DNA of 60,000 nucleotides from Tubulanus polymorphus (GCF_964204645.1 NC_134029.1:22402450-22462449); one strand, 5' to 3'. Positions 35,697 to 48,752 are shown, numbered from the stretch's first letter. Program-made: numbers and translations. Notes: generated from the letters alone by a model not told the origin.

Positions 35697-36057
35697 CGAG
35701 CCATCCTCCCACGGCAGGGATTCGAACCTGATGGCATCGCTACACTCAGCCAAGGCACGAACCCCTGCCACAGTAGACTGGGTGCGCAGGTACATGCGCA
35801 GCTTTGCCGCGTGAAAAAACTTGCGGCACCAATCAGATTGCTTGTTGTATAATCGCTGAGATCAATTTCACGGAAGAACTATAAATGGTGAAACCCGTGC
35901 TCAAATAAAATGGGATATCTAATTGGCTGATAATGACATCATCTAAGCTGCGCATGTAGCTGTGCACTCGGTCTAGTGTGGCAGGGTTTCGTACCGTGGC
36001 AATCTCGATGCCATCAGGTTCGAATCCCTGCCGGGGGAGGATGGGTCCGAGCCAAAT
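35697..36057. mobile_element. Inverted pair of tRNA-like (B-box) SINE-type arms
   Basis: The left arm (35697-35805, minus sense) and right arm (35948-36057, plus sense) are inverted copies. Each carries 'gatgccatcaggttcgaatc', with the tRNA B box GGTTCGAATCC, and 'ccctgcc'. In minus sense the left arm also has 'tggctgagtgtag', which resembles an A box, but only about 11 bp from the B box, too close for an intact tRNA. Between the arms lie about 140 bp of unique sequence. This reads as two SINE heads facing each other or a palindromic element built on them. Confidence 0.55.
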
Positions 36058-36842
36058 TGTCTCTATCACGGTCTCCTTTTTATCTTCAAATAGAAAAAGC
36101 CGTCTTACGAAATCAAAAAGTAGTTGCTGTAACTGACCTATATCTGATGCCGGAATATACTGGTAATGTTTAATTCATTCAAATGAGCATTTTAAAAAGA
36201 AATCTGCTACGTGTGAATGCACGTATGCATTATTAATAAGGCCCGGATTTTGACGTAATTCCAAGAATTTCTTCCGATATATCGTTACATTTTTCAAAAT
36301 TCCATAGAAAACGTCGTCGCAGTCGTTGAATGAACAGATTTCTTCGATTTGTATAACGAACTAATTTAGTATTCATCGTGTGTTGAGACGCCATCGATTG
36401 TTTAGTCAATCTAAAACGAACATTGACGATATTTTTTTTTCGTATGGCTCGGCTGTCGGGCGAGAAATCGTTACCGATCTCGTCGGGCTATCGGCAAAAA
36501 CAACCGAGGTCGATATCTGAATATCAACGACGAGTAGATATAGGTTCGATAAAATATGGCGCTACTGTTATTAATTGGCATAAAATGATCTGAATCGCGA
36601 GGCAGCGAAAGCCGGGATATTAATTGGTCGATCTGTATCTAGAAAAATGGTGTATTTGCACCGAGAGGCGAAATCTTACTGTAATGATGTCATTAGTTAC
36701 AGCTAGAAAAATAGAAAGAGCATTGATTAATGTCCGCGTGACAGTCATTTGTTTCAGACATTGGAAATGTTTTAGACTTGACCTAGTTTCGAAGGTTTCG
36801 AAGACATGCCTGCTTGATTTATCATAAGCCACACATAAGTTC

Positions 36843-37113
36843 AAACTGGTGGCCCATTTGGTCCATTCCATTGAGAATGGTCCAATTTAGCTCAAAAGGG
36901 CCATTCTTAATTTTAGAATGGACCATTTCTCAGTGGGAATAGAAACTTTGCTTGTCTGTCAATCATAGTGTTGCATCTAGCTGGACCAGTGAAAACAGCT
37001 GATTTAAAAACATGTATGAACGCACAACATTGATTTGGTCCATTCTATATTGGTCCATTCTTGGTGCAGGCTAGAAATTAGAGTGGACTAACTGGCGATA
37101 GTGTGAACGTGGC
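36843..37113 (-). repeat. Family B dispersed repeat, copy 5 (near full length)
   Basis: 'ggtggcccatttggtccatt', 'aattttagaatggaccattt', 'ctagctggaccagtgaaaac' and 'gaacgcacaacattgatttg', ending 'tggcgatagtgtgaacgtgg'. Its ends match those of the other copies. Confidence 0.7.
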
Positions 37114-37189
37114 TCACTAAGTCATCATCACATTTAGTACATCTGAAATGCTCTATCCCATTATATCTACCATCCAGCTGTTTGGTTGG

Positions 37190-37609
37190 TATATATAGAC
37201 AGTATGGAGGGTGGTATAGACAGTATAGAGGGTGGTATAGACAGTATAGAGGGGGATACAGACAGTATAGAGGGTGATATAGACAGTATAGAGGGTGGTA
37301 TAGACAGTATAGAGGGTGGTATAGACAGTATAGAGGGTGGTATAGACAGTATAGAGGGTGGTATAGACAGTATAGAGGGGGATACAGACAGTATAGAGGG
37401 TGATATAGACAGTATAGAGGGTGGTATAGACAGTATAGAGGGTGATACAGACAGTATAGAGGGTTGTATAGACAGTATAGAGGGTGGTATAGACAATATA
37501 GAGGGTGATACAGACAGTATGGAGTGTGATACAGACAGTATAGAGGGTGGTATAGACAGTATAGAGGGTGATATAGACAGTATAGAGGGTGATATAGACA
37601 GTATAGATG
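37190..37609 (+). repeat. 21-bp minisatellite, about 20 units
   Basis: The unit is 'gacagtatagagggtggtat' plus one base. Because 21 is a multiple of three and the unit lacks stops in several frames, it creates long repeated open frames on both strands (I-D-S-I-E-G-G on plus, Y-C-L-Y-H-P-L on minus). These are judged non-genic. Variants (ggggatac, ggtgatat, ggtggtat) recur in blocks, indicating amplification of multi-unit segments. Confidence 0.92.
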
Positions 37610-39400
37610 AGTTAAGACAAAGACTGCTGGTATAGCTGATCTGATTAACAGCACTGTTTCAGACCGAGCAATCTACCGCTGTATTCATCTAATGCTACTT
37701 GACTCGTGACTGTGGCTAACTAGCCGGCGGTCATTCGTAACTCTGTAATGACCGATCGCCGCTAAGTCAACAATATTGTCACTGACATTCATGGCAACAG
37801 CGATCGCTAAGCTGCTGTTTGTAACGGAGTTATCGAACCAACTGAATCAGTTTCCGAAACTTTTCTCGTTGAGGTGGCTCGAGATATTCTGAGGTCGTAT
37901 AAGTATCTTTCGCTCCGTGGTCTGATAAACCTAAGTATATTTATTACATGTAATTATAGATATGAAAATATGACGAAATCCGTGGTTTTTTGGCGAATGT
38001 TTACTTTTGATCAACATCCAATCAGGCTTAGATCGATGGATACTTATTTGATGGTTCGGTCGATTAGAATTTGCCCAATTACATATAATCTAAATGGACC
38101 GATATTTGGGTTATCGGTTGTCTGAGATCGGGAGTCTAATGAAAAAATGTCTCTATTACTATCGCGAAATATTTGATGAAGGAAATACCTCGGGAGCTCA
38201 GTTTGAATCTGGGTGCATTCAATCGACATCGCATCAAGGATTCTCTTAAATCTTGTTTTTAGCGCTGTAAGCTTTAAATAATTCACACGCTATTAGCATG
38301 ATCGGTAGAGACTTATGAGTGGGTATCATCATCGCTGTCGTCCTTGGAATGTCTCATAAATTCACTCGTACATCGCGTATTCGAGTCTGATGCGTCGAGG
38401 TACTCGGGTATTCGAGTGACGAACACGGCGCAATTTTCGATGAGCTTTCCGAGTGAAACAACGAAGGATTAGGCATTTTTTAGATACCTCGGATGACAGA
38501 TTTTAACGACGACGTTTCCAGTTTAGGAGGGAAGAAATTCTAAAAAGAAAACATTTTTTAAGTGACGTAAACCAGCGGACAAAATATCTCGGGAGAAGGG
38601 AAAATATTTCAAAAATATTTCAAAGAAATTCGGATGAAAATATTTATTTTAAACAGAATATGTATATAGTTGTGATTGCTCTCATTTGTCCGCAAGTTGC
38701 AAATTCCTTTCCCACGTCAATGCGTATCTGGCACACGGTCAAATATTTATATATCGACTTGAATGTGATGGATTTTCACTGGCGACAAATGTCACATTTC
38801 CAAAAGATCTTGGTTCATTGATTCAAAAATTGCCAGCGGCGTAAATCGCCGGATCCAAGCCTTAACTGGTATTTGATCGAAGATGCATTCTTTTCTCTAG
38901 TCTGCACTTCCAAACGTAGCCATTGACGTTATCGATGTGTTAACTAGAATAATAGATTTATGATATATTCTAGACAGACTAAAGTGTAATGACATTATTG
39001 AATTGTCTATTTATGGTGTTTTCGGTAAACGTAGTGTTTACGTCGAGAATAGATTTTTCGCTTTTTATCATTTGTAACAAGTGTTTATACGGTAGACAAT
39101 GGCTTTACTACGCGTGGTTTCATAACTCTGCCCTCGGGTATGAAATCATCCGATCGAGTTCCGATAATCAGTACGTCTGAATTAAATTTAGAACGTTTTC
39201 CGAATAGTAAACTTGATGTTAAACATAATTTCGTTAAAAAGAGGCGCACACTTCCATTTTTGGTAATAAATACATGCATAGTTTTCATTGAAAAATCTGC
39301 CAATCAGTTCTGATTTGGGTATTGAATAATGAGGAAGTGAGTGTTATCAGCCTCAGCCATTCAACATGTGGTTTGCTTCGTCTACAGGTTAGTTTCTTAA

Positions 39401-39672
39401 GCTGCATTCACGCTCTTGCTAGTAAGTCCGATTCTAATTTGGCCCATACCCGGAACGGACCAATTTGGAATGGACCAAATCGATGTTGTACGTTCATACA
39501 CGATCACTGGTCCAGCAATACGCAAATTTGTGATTGACAGGCAATTGAAGGAAAGTTTCTTTTCAAAGGGAGAAATAGTTAGTTCTGAAATTTCAATCAT
39601 ACCTAAATTGGTCTTTTTGGTCAGCCTAGATTGGCCCTTGAACTTTCTTAATAACATAGTGTGAACACGGCT
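39401..39672 (+). repeat. Family B dispersed repeat, copy 6
   Basis: 'gctgcattcacgctcttgct', 'accaatttggaatggaccaa', 'cgatgttgtacgttcataca', 'cgatcactggtccagcaata' and the end 'catagtgtgaacacggct'. Confidence 0.7.
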
Positions 39673-40989
39673 TTTATTTCATTCTCTCATTTGATTACAG
39701 AAAATTTTAAGTCGGTTTGATAAATTTATAGACCTCGGACAAGTTGACCTTTTCATACTTTCTTTCTGTGACATATCCATAATTCAAACGGCATTTAGGG
39801 ATAAAAATGGCAACTCTAAGAATGAGTGAACACACAAAGATTGGTCTAAAAATGCCACATTTTATAATGATCGTTACAATGATTGGTTGTTTGAACTGTG
39901 TGATCGATCTGATGTTTATTTGAACGGTCTTCATGCACTACGCATCGCTCTCGAAATCTAAACGACCATCTTAAAAAAGAGCTTAACTACATGACAGTAG
40001 TTTGTGATGAATCGGCGAATGGCAACTTCACAGGACGGCGAGATTGTGCTGTTGCATAAATGGTTATCATTTCAGTTTATTTGAAGTGATGGCAGAATGA
40101 GATTGGTTTAGAGATGACGACCTATGTCACGGTCTGTTAGTTAGGCTGGATGGAATTCTTATGCCGACGTGGCTGACACTTCCACCGCCTAGTATAACAA
40201 CCTACACTACTCTTCCATGATTCGTATGATTAGAATATCGGAATTGTTTCAGATGATTATCACAAAACTTTCAAATGTTTCCGTCGTTGTCCTTTATTCT
40301 TTAATAATTCAGAATTTTAATTTCCCTTTCAAAGTTTCTCTTCCACTTGAAATATGGAATACTTCACGAGACGAAATGAACAATGGTTCGTATTACGAAT
40401 GGCGTGATTCCGATTTCAACGAACATCGGGTTGAGTTCTTTCGATTAAAATCGCATGATTTTCATGTGATTAATTTCCTGAAATGATGCACGTCTTTAGA
40501 CATTCTATCTTGCCCCAGTACGTTATATCGTAGGCAGTTTTATCAGTGGCATTTCCAGAACAAATTGTCCTTCGGCGTTCGAAGGTAATGTCTCAACACG
40601 GGTTCCATTAACAAAAATCTGGAAATGTCTCCGCGTCCAGTGAAATAACGGAGGAAGTGAAACAGAAGACATTCCCAATAGCCGAAAGCCTTTGTAATTT
40701 GCCTCCTGAATGGATGCGTATTTTCTTTTTTCTTCAATCATCACCTGCCGTGTCAGTACTTACTGTAGCCGTATAAGGTTCATACATGCAGCTGCGTTTA
40801 GAAGGTTTCGGTTTATGAAGCGAGGATTATAATGATATACATAATCAGATTTTTCCTCTCACGCCGCCGTGCATCGGCTCAAAACATTCCCGATGTATCG
40901 CATTACTTCTTTACAGCGTGTCACCACTCACACGGTATTCGTACTCAGCAAATGGCTTTTTGGGACTGCTGAGGATTTGAATATACAAC

Positions 40990-41280
40990 TGGGTCGCCAG
41001 TTACCTGCAAATCGGGAAAACTCAGGGATTTTTCGCTCAAAAAGTCAAGAAATTTGTCAAGAAAAAGCTTAAAATCACGGAGAAATCTGTGGGATTTGTT
41101 GAGATTGTTAGATTTCCACCTAGAATCAAACAGTTTCCTTCTATGTCTGACCCATTTGACCGTGTTAAATGATTGAATTCTTAGCAGATCAAGTCTGGGA
41201 AAAGAATGTGCACGTCAGAGAATAGTCTGGGAATAGTCAGGAAGAGAAAGGCAAGTCAATTAAAAGTGGCCGTTCTGAAA
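40990..41280 (+). repeat. Dispersed repeat family E, copy 2
   Basis: 'acctgcaaatcgggaaaact', 'gaaatttgtcaagaaaaagc', 'tttgttgagattg', 'aatgattgaattcttagcag' and 'agaatagtctgggaatagtc' align with 11262-11545. Confidence 0.6.
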
Positions 41281-42012
41281 TGACTTTTTTTACAAAAAAT
41301 ATTCCAAACACAATTTTCCATGTGATGTTGAAGATGGCGTACACAACCTCAAATGGCTTCACATCTCACATCAAAGACTCGCTCGGCGGTTTGCGTCTGA
41401 GCTGAGGAAATAAAAATTGTAGCGATTAGAAAAATTGATGATGAGATTTCGCGATATTTCGTGTCGGGATTAGCGCGGTTTATAACCGACCGACGATCGG
41501 CGATCGCTTCATTCTTAGTTAGTGTCATCGGGTTTATATCGTTACATGATCGTAGCAGACAGTCTGGCATCTTCGCAAATACGCACTGATCGTTGAGTTT
41601 TTTCCACGCGAGCCCATCATAATCTCGGGTCTTAGGCATGTAATGTCATTCAGGAAATGATTATAGAGCTGACCGCCGACATAATTACGTAATAACTTCC
41701 TCCCTAAAGAAAATGTTTCTCATTTTTTTCTCATATTCAGCTATAACGTGTATGTACGCGGAGAAAGATGAAAAGTCACTGATTCTTATTAATATCTCAT
41801 CAAAGCGCGGATGAAAGGATCAAAGATCGGAATATGGAGAAATACTGTCGACGAAGAGCTTTTTTCTACGGTTTAAGAACTTTGCAAGCTGTGGATAGGA
41901 TCATCCCATCTTTGATACTTGACATTAATTTCGCTTTAGATGATGTCATACTAACCACTGATGAAACACTCTTTGCGTTGTAACGAACTAGGATAGAAAA
42001 AAGAATCTGAAA

Positions 42013-42062
42013 AGATTGATTTGCAACGTTTCGACTTTATCCTGATAAGCATCTTCAGGGTA
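42013..42062 (-). repeat. Short fragment of the 69-bp-unit element family
   Basis: 'caacgtttcgactttatcct' followed by 'gataagcatcttcagg' matches the shared block of 32780-32830. Confidence 0.55.
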
Positions 42063-42354
42063 AACGGAATGTTGAAAATAAATCATTTACTTAAAGCCCA
42101 AACGACCCAGGAAAACACGGAAACAGGAGACAGAAACATGTTTCCAAGCATTTCCATGTATGATGTGCATTTACGAGATACGAGACACGTTTCCGAAATC
42201 AGCACTGCTTGATTCCATGTTTCTCTGTTTACCTGTATTACGTGTGTCTCTACCTTTTCGTACTCTTGTTTCTTTCTTTCTATGTTATTACTAAAAGGAG
42301 GTATTTTCCGGATGTTTACAGTATCGCCCGCGCCGGCGGAGATTCAGCTCGTAA

Positions 42355-42783
42355 ATGTTATCTACGATAGCAATCTTAATCAGAGTTTATTCAATGTTTA
42401 ACGTCGAGCATCTGTATCTATGCGAAATTATGAACGTTGTTTCGAACCGATTACGGACTATGATTGGTTTTCGTTGGAAACGGATTTATATCCAATTTCA
42501 GCGGGATGTTTTCAGCCGGGGCCGTTTTCCGTCCCAAAATAAATATATCGCGGAATCACGGTCGGTATTGGAAATAGATAGACGATGTAAGCGACCGGCT
42601 GTCGGGGGACAAAAAAACAAGCAACAAGGTGTAGGGAAAAACGACGTGGAATCGGCGGAATATTTCCCTGAAGGATTGCAGATTGATACCTGTTTCGAAG
42701 AACAACTCATTATCGAAGACAAAACCCGGAATGACGAAATAAAACTGATAGAGGATTTCGACATTTTGACTCAAATGCCATGA
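42355..42783 (+). CDS. Unassigned single-exon ORF (142 codons), weak candidate
   Basis: ATG at 42355, directly preceded by an in-frame TAA, to TGA at 42781-42783. This is the longest non-repetitive open frame in the window. The N-terminus is hydrophobic (MLSTIAILIRVYSMFNV), the middle is basic (R-R-C-K-R, Q-K-N-K-Q-Q), and the C-terminus is rich in E and D (E-E-Q-L-I-I-E-D, I-E-D-F-D). Codon use is mixed and looks more gene-like than neighbouring frames. No motif is recognised and no polyadenylation signal follows closely. It could be a nested intron-less gene, a decayed transposon fragment or chance. Confidence 0.25.
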   Translation: MLSTIAILIRVYSMFNVEHLYLCEIMNVVSNRLRTMIGFRWKRIYIQFQRDVFSRGRFPSQNKYIAESRSVLEIDRRCKRPAVGGQKNKQQGVGKNDVESAEYFPEGLQIDTCFEEQLIIEDKTRNDEIKLIEDFDILTQMP

Positions 42784-45700
42784 GCCGCTTTCAAAACATC
42801 TCTCGCCTCAGCAGCTTTTTACGTATCAGTTTAAACACATCCAACTCACGGAACATGATCACGGTATTGTCCGAAGTCATTTGGTGGACGTGCATTTTGG
42901 GACTTAAGTATCCATCTCATGCTCAACTCCTCCATGATATTGATGCATTCAATGCACTACACAAGACATTTCTGTTCAGTTTTGAGAATGAATCATAGCA
43001 TTTGAGTTTAAACGTCATAATCCTCTCATTAGTTGAAATTATTGATTATGGATTTTTTCGTCAATTCGAATAAGACAGTCAGTGTGTCTATAGTAAACAT
43101 TGCATCATGTTCACCAACTTTTCACGATTCAGCAGAATTACGTCAATCTGGGAAATGAATATTTCATGACATTATCGCCCATCCGTGCACCATTCTCATG
43201 AAAAATATAAACGCTTCAATTGGTTACTACCTTGACCATTGGTTCATCATACCAGAGAGGTTGGACCTCCGTGTGTTTGTACTAAACTCATTGATTCCGC
43301 ATGGGGTTTTCAGTTACAGTCGTAGTCGTACTCATGGCTATTCTCCAATTTCAGACAGTGACAGAATTAAAAACACCACGTTAAACATCGCTCATTAATA
43401 GCTGAACGAGGGAGGAATAGTCTCTCTCACATTCTGAATACTAATCAACAGCCCTTCCCTTCAGAAATTTAACTCAGTCGTGGATATCGCCGCTGATTTT
43501 GTGATGTTTGACTTGCGGATATTTTTCGTCCGTAAAATACGATGCTTGAAGAGATGCTCGAAGAAGACGGTGTATGTCGGTAAACTGGTTTGCCCATGAA
43601 ACGAGAGACCGAAGAAACATTATCCGTAGCTATAGGTCGTTGAGAATAACTACGTTTGCTGAAAGATAACATTCCCTTCTGGAAACTTCCAGCTCCCAAA
43701 CCAATCACGAAATCCACTATGTTGTGCTCAGGGTCTTTTTCGTATCCGAGTATATACAATGACGGGCCGCGTAGAGACAGTAGTTAAGTGTTGATAGATG
43801 TTGAAGAAGATGCTTTTCTCTCATTGCTCTTCTATTGACTTCATTGAGCAATTTCTCCATATTGACTAGGGAAAACTAGGTTATGGCTGAAAGATGGGCT
43901 AAATGGTCGTCGCTAATAGCGTCGCTGTTTGCCGCGGCGGTGCAGTGGTGTGCCGTGACCATTTTTCCTGATGAACAAACATCGATTTGACCAGTTTCCG
44001 ATTACGTACATAACATAATGAGATTGCGTCATCGGTTGTTGATATCGGAAAGTGTCTGAAGCTCTGAAGCTACGGACATGGCGCAGCGGTGGAGCGCGTG
44101 TCTACTGGTCGGTATTTTTGCCCACTGGCTTCCGCGTCGATGCGTTTAGCCTTGATTCGATTTGACGCCCGTTTATAAGCCTCGGTGCATTGAATGATGG
44201 CATCAAAGCCTACATTAATCACTTCATCGATGGATATTTCATGGGCGCAACGAGTTACATCGAGTGGCCATCGTAAATTTTACAATTTCACCGAAAATGA
44301 TTAACGAGACAGGTTTAGGAGCTGATGAGACGAATGATGTTTGTACGACGATGACCGCTGATGACCGTTTCGCCGGTGACCGTCACGTCCATCTTCCACG
44401 TCACGCCGCATTTTATTCACACTGATCTCGCTTATGATAATGTTTTCTGTTTGTCTCGGTGATTGTTTTTCTTTGGTCCGACGATAAGCCAGTTTTGCGT
44501 TTCACCGGTCGTGTTCAATCTGGCCGTTCGCTTGCTACGTTGTCATTTCTGGTCCCGACGCAATTACACGCTTGACTTCAGCGCGGGCGACGAGTTGATT
44601 TTTCACCTCGCGAACTTCATTTCATCCCGTGTCGATACCTTTGTAGAAAATCTGACATAGATGCGGACGCCGCGTTAGAATAAACAATGATTCGCTTTAT
44701 TCATTTCGTAGATGATCCTACGAAATTGGTGTCAGTACAAGGACATCGGTAATGTGATTGCTGTTGACCAATGTTACAGAGCCGACGAGGTGAAGGGCTT
44801 GCATGACTCGAATCGTAATGGCCGACAGCACGGCCCGCAGTTATCGCTGGTACGCTAACCGTATTAGTGCCTGTTTATGTTGTGTACCTCTCTCTGGCAC
44901 ATCATGCAGAAGATTCCTCGATGAGCATGTTATAGGCATCATCAACCAACATCACCATATTGAAATTGAGTGTCTTTGATATCAAAGCGATGGAACCACT
45001 GTCGTTGGCTAACAAGTGTTGCCGGTAGCCACGCAGTCAACGCGGCATTCTAGAGGACATCGCATTCCTCGTATGTCTATTCCACTCCTCAAAGATCGTA
45101 CAGGCTGGCAGATAACCGCGACAAAATCAATCATCTTCATGTTTGAATACTCGATGAACTTGTGCAGGACAATTCTCCACTCCATGAAGTACATTTAAAA
45201 AGAAAATCATCTATCATTTATGAATTTATTACTAGTTGTCTGGGAAGATTGTCAATATTGCTATTATTGCTGGATAAAGCGGAGGAGTTGGTTGCGTAAT
45301 AGAATGTCTGCGTATTCGTTTAATTAAAGATGCATCTCTGGCGGCGCTTAATTGATCTCTAATAGACATTGATAGATCTGAATCCTATAAACACTGATTT
45401 TATCTGTACGCAGTTTCCCCGTGTTATTTATCTACGAGCTTCATCAGTGAAACGTTCTTTGCATTTCGCTTGTCAGAAACAAGTTTTACCAGATTTACGC
45501 ATTGATCAGCGCCCATCTACATAAAATGATGAAAAGATATAATTCTACTATCAGTTTTCTATAAAAAGAACTCGCAGTGATTACTGATTTTGTAGTGTTT
45601 TTTTCCTGGTGAATGTTCTGTTGGTGTTTTTAGTGAATTCTTCGGTCTACAGTTCGCAGTTGGCGTTTCTCACAGCATCTTACCGATGTTCAACTGCTAG

Positions 45701-47229
45701 TCGTAATGTAAGCAACTGTCTCTAAGGTGTAAACACCGGTCTAAAACAAGGTGAAAACCTAATACCGACAACTAGTCTTTTTGTAACAGCATAAAAGTAA
45801 ACCAGTTGAAGATAAATTTCAGAATCTTGAAGAAGCAGCAACTACACAAGCACGATATAAACTATAAACTATAAACTACGAAATGAGCTTAACATATTCC
45901 ATGTTGTTTACATAATTCAAAGTTGTTAACATATTCTCCCTGGCGGTTCACTTCCAAGCAACTGTGGTTGCCTTTGCTCTCCAAATCAAAAATCGATCCC
46001 TTCCTAGAAATTCTTCACGTTTTGAAAACACCTCTATTTCCAAAGTCTATGGTAAAAATTCAATCTTTTACTAAGCAATCAAGAGGAGTATATACTACTT
46101 CTTAAATCATTGATTTAGCAAAGGCCTTCGAACTGACACTTTCTGCACTCAAAATATCTTGCACCTTTTTGATGGATAAAGAAACTAATACAGGACCCTT
46201 TTTGAAAATCACAGATATTACCCGAATTTTTACCCCATTTCGGGTGAACGCGGATGCATCCTGATAGGAACTAAACCGCCCAGGCGTATTCTATATTGTA
46301 GCTTCATCTCAGTCGTATTCTCTTCTTTTCATTTATGACGATAAACGGCTAGAATTACATTAGAAACCATTCGCAAAGATGATACATCATTAATTATTGA
46401 GTTTAAGATTGTATCATCGGTATAATTGTATTGACCTGTGGATGCGGGAGATATCTTCCATCCCAATCATTCTCAGATCAACCCGAAGATCTACGAACCG
46501 AATTGCTGAGTCATTTTCAATTATCTGCACTCGTATAAGACGCTCAATTTTGAAGTGTGTTCAGGGAGAATTCGTGCTTTTCTCCGAGAGATGCGACGAC
46601 CATCAGCATCAGATGAATCCGGTGTCTATTAGTTACAAATTGCTGACTCATAATCAATTTTAGAAGATGTTGCACACGCTGTTGTCGCTGTCGTCGAGGA
46701 CTGCAACATCTGATGATGTGCTGCAGCATGTATTTTTATGAAGTTATACAAGTTTGCGCGGAGTTTTGCCTGATTTAATTTTCGTTCCGCGCCTCGATAA
46801 TAGAGATAAACCGGTTTATTCATGACTCATCATGTTTTTTGCATTCTGATGCAGCTGAAGGTGTATTATCACACCGATAACTGTTGGACAGGTTTTCGAT
46901 GTTGCATCGATGTTTAATTCCGACTAACAAAAACATATTGACTGTTTTTCCAGCAGTTTTCCAGCGATATCCAGGCCTCGACGTTTTTCCAACGCTTTTA
47001 AGATACTATCAATTTCGTTGCTTTCCTCGAGTCTTTCAGCAGTTTTTCTAAGTCTTTCAGTAATCATGAATACTTTTGTACCGTTATCTCGGGTTCAGCC
47101 GACGCTCTCATGTCATGAAATCCTGGTCAAGTCGTTCTAACGACGACATTTAGAGTCGTCATGTCGTGGGGCAGTTGACCGATACAAGTGCAACATAATC
47201 TTCAAATTCTCTAACCTACACAGACGACA

Positions 47230-47449
47230 GTGAGTGAGTGTGAGAGAGGGAGAGAGAGGGAGGAAGAGAGAGAGAGAGAGGGGGAGGAGAATGAACCTAG
47301 AATAAGGGGAGGGAGGAAGGGAGTGGAATGGGAGGGGAGAGAGCAAGAAGTGAGGGAGGAAGAGGTAGGAGAGGCTGAGATAGGGAGAGGGGACAGAGAG
47401 CCTAGAGAAAGGAAGAGGGAGAGAGGAATGGGAGAGATGGAGAGGGAGC

Positions 47450-47451
<2 letters not shown>
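47230..47451 (+). repeat. GA-rich low-complexity tract
   Basis: A long imperfect run of GAGAGG and GGAAGA units, purine on the plus strand, running directly into a TA repeat. Long open frames on both strands here are composition artefacts. Confidence 0.9.

Positions 47452-47480
<29 letters not shown>
47452..47480. repeat. (TA)n microsatellite
   Basis: About 14 TA dinucleotides, adjoining the GA-rich tract. Confidence 0.9.
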
Positions 47481-47481
<1 letters not shown>

Positions 47482-47646
47482 CTTGTAGGATGTCAAGTAA
47501 TTTGTGACAGTAGTTTTTTCCGCCGGTGCTGTTTTCCCCCTGGATCAGATAAACGAGTTACAACAATCAACGACAACGCGTTCGATTCTGCTAGAAATGT
47601 TTACAGCTCATCTCCCCGTCGTCGTTGATAGACTCTACTGCCCGGG

Positions 47647-47683
47647 CGATGATGATGATGATGATGATGACGATGAAGATGAT
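47647..47683 (+). repeat. (GAT)n microsatellite
   Basis: A run of GAT triplets with two variant units. It encodes poly-Asp in one frame but has no supporting gene structure. Confidence 0.85.
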
Positions 47684-48708
47684 GCACACGTTCCTCTTTT
47701 TTATTTCTCTTCGACTCATTATCTAAGTCTAATTACGTAGTTGATTATGTATAATTGCCCGAGAGAACGAGTCGGATATAATCAACTGATTATTCGCAGG
47801 ATTTGGTAAGGTGCTGTCACGCGTGTGCGTAAACTACTGTGCACCACCCCGCAACCTGCACTGATTTAATTATTATCATCACCACAAATATAGACTCGCG
47901 CTGCGATTTACTTCTTGTACGGTGAAAATAATGAATCATAGCTTCAAAATCTGTATGCAATACATTGAAAGATGACAAACCCCAAAATTGTAAATGCCTG
48001 ATAAAATCCGTAGTACATATTGAATAGTAATACTGATGTTAATATTGTATTTCTTTTTTACATGAATTATTTTTCTTGGTTTTCTCTCAAATTGTGAATA
48101 TTACAATGTTGACCCTCTGCTGCACCAGCTATCCCGCTAGATGGCGCGCCTATCAATAGGACGATTCAATCGAAATCATTTTCGATGAACTTTCATCCAG
48201 ATTTTTAGCCTCCCGCATCACGTCTCCAGATAAACCTAGATGGATCCTTAGGGTTCATATGTAACACGATTTTCATTCATCATTTATAGAATTTAAGAAA
48301 TATTGGAGAGATTTTGTTTGAATGCGGGAAGAAATCCAGGCGTCGTTGTCTGAATGTATGCTAGCGACACCTAGTGCAATTTCAATTGCCACAGTCAAAC
48401 ATTTTGTCCCATCTTTATATTATCATGACGCATCAAAAAAATAAACATTGAGAATTGAAAGAGAACTGGATTGAATTCTGTAATTTCAACTTCAATATGA
48501 TACATAAAGGTATAAGGGAGCTGGAAGGTGTCAAATTAGAAATCAGATGAAACAAAAATCTTGATAGTTTGCACATTCTCGACTGGATTTTTTTTTCGAG
48601 AAACTAGAACCACTAGAACCCGACACATTTGTCCAGACGACGACGGCGTATAATGATATGAATATTTGATACTAGTAGAACTAAGAAGCTATCAGTTCTC
48701 AGCCGGCT

Positions 48709-48752
48709 ACTGCTGTTGCTGCTGGTGCTGCTGCTGCTGCTGCTGTTGCTGC
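48709..48752 (+). repeat. (CTG)n microsatellite
   Basis: About 15 CTG/TTG/GTG triplets. Poly-Cys or poly-Leu frames over it are artefacts. Confidence 0.85.

Noticed and set aside
36018-36045. tRNA gene suggested by GGTTCGAATCC
   Set aside because: No cloverleaf with acceptor, D and anticodon arms can be drawn around it, and the block recurs inverted 300 bp away, so it is treated as SINE-type.
37088-37654. Long minus-strand (188 codons) and plus-strand (149 codons) ORFs
   Set aside because: They are created by the 21-bp minisatellite, whose unit length is a multiple of three and lacks stops. Open frames on both strands show that this is composition, not a gene.
39365-39400. 'gcttcgtctacag' followed by GTTAGT as another recursive site
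   Set aside because: The donor half is weak and the pyrimidine tract is short.
40523-40744. Minus-strand 73-codon ORF near a minus-strand donor at about 40761
   Set aside because: The donor lies upstream of the ATG in transcript sense, so it does not bound the ORF. An overlapping frame is also open, which suggests chance.
47137-47496. 119-codon minus-strand and 83-codon plus-strand ORFs
   Set aside because: Both are products of the GA-rich and TA simple repeats.
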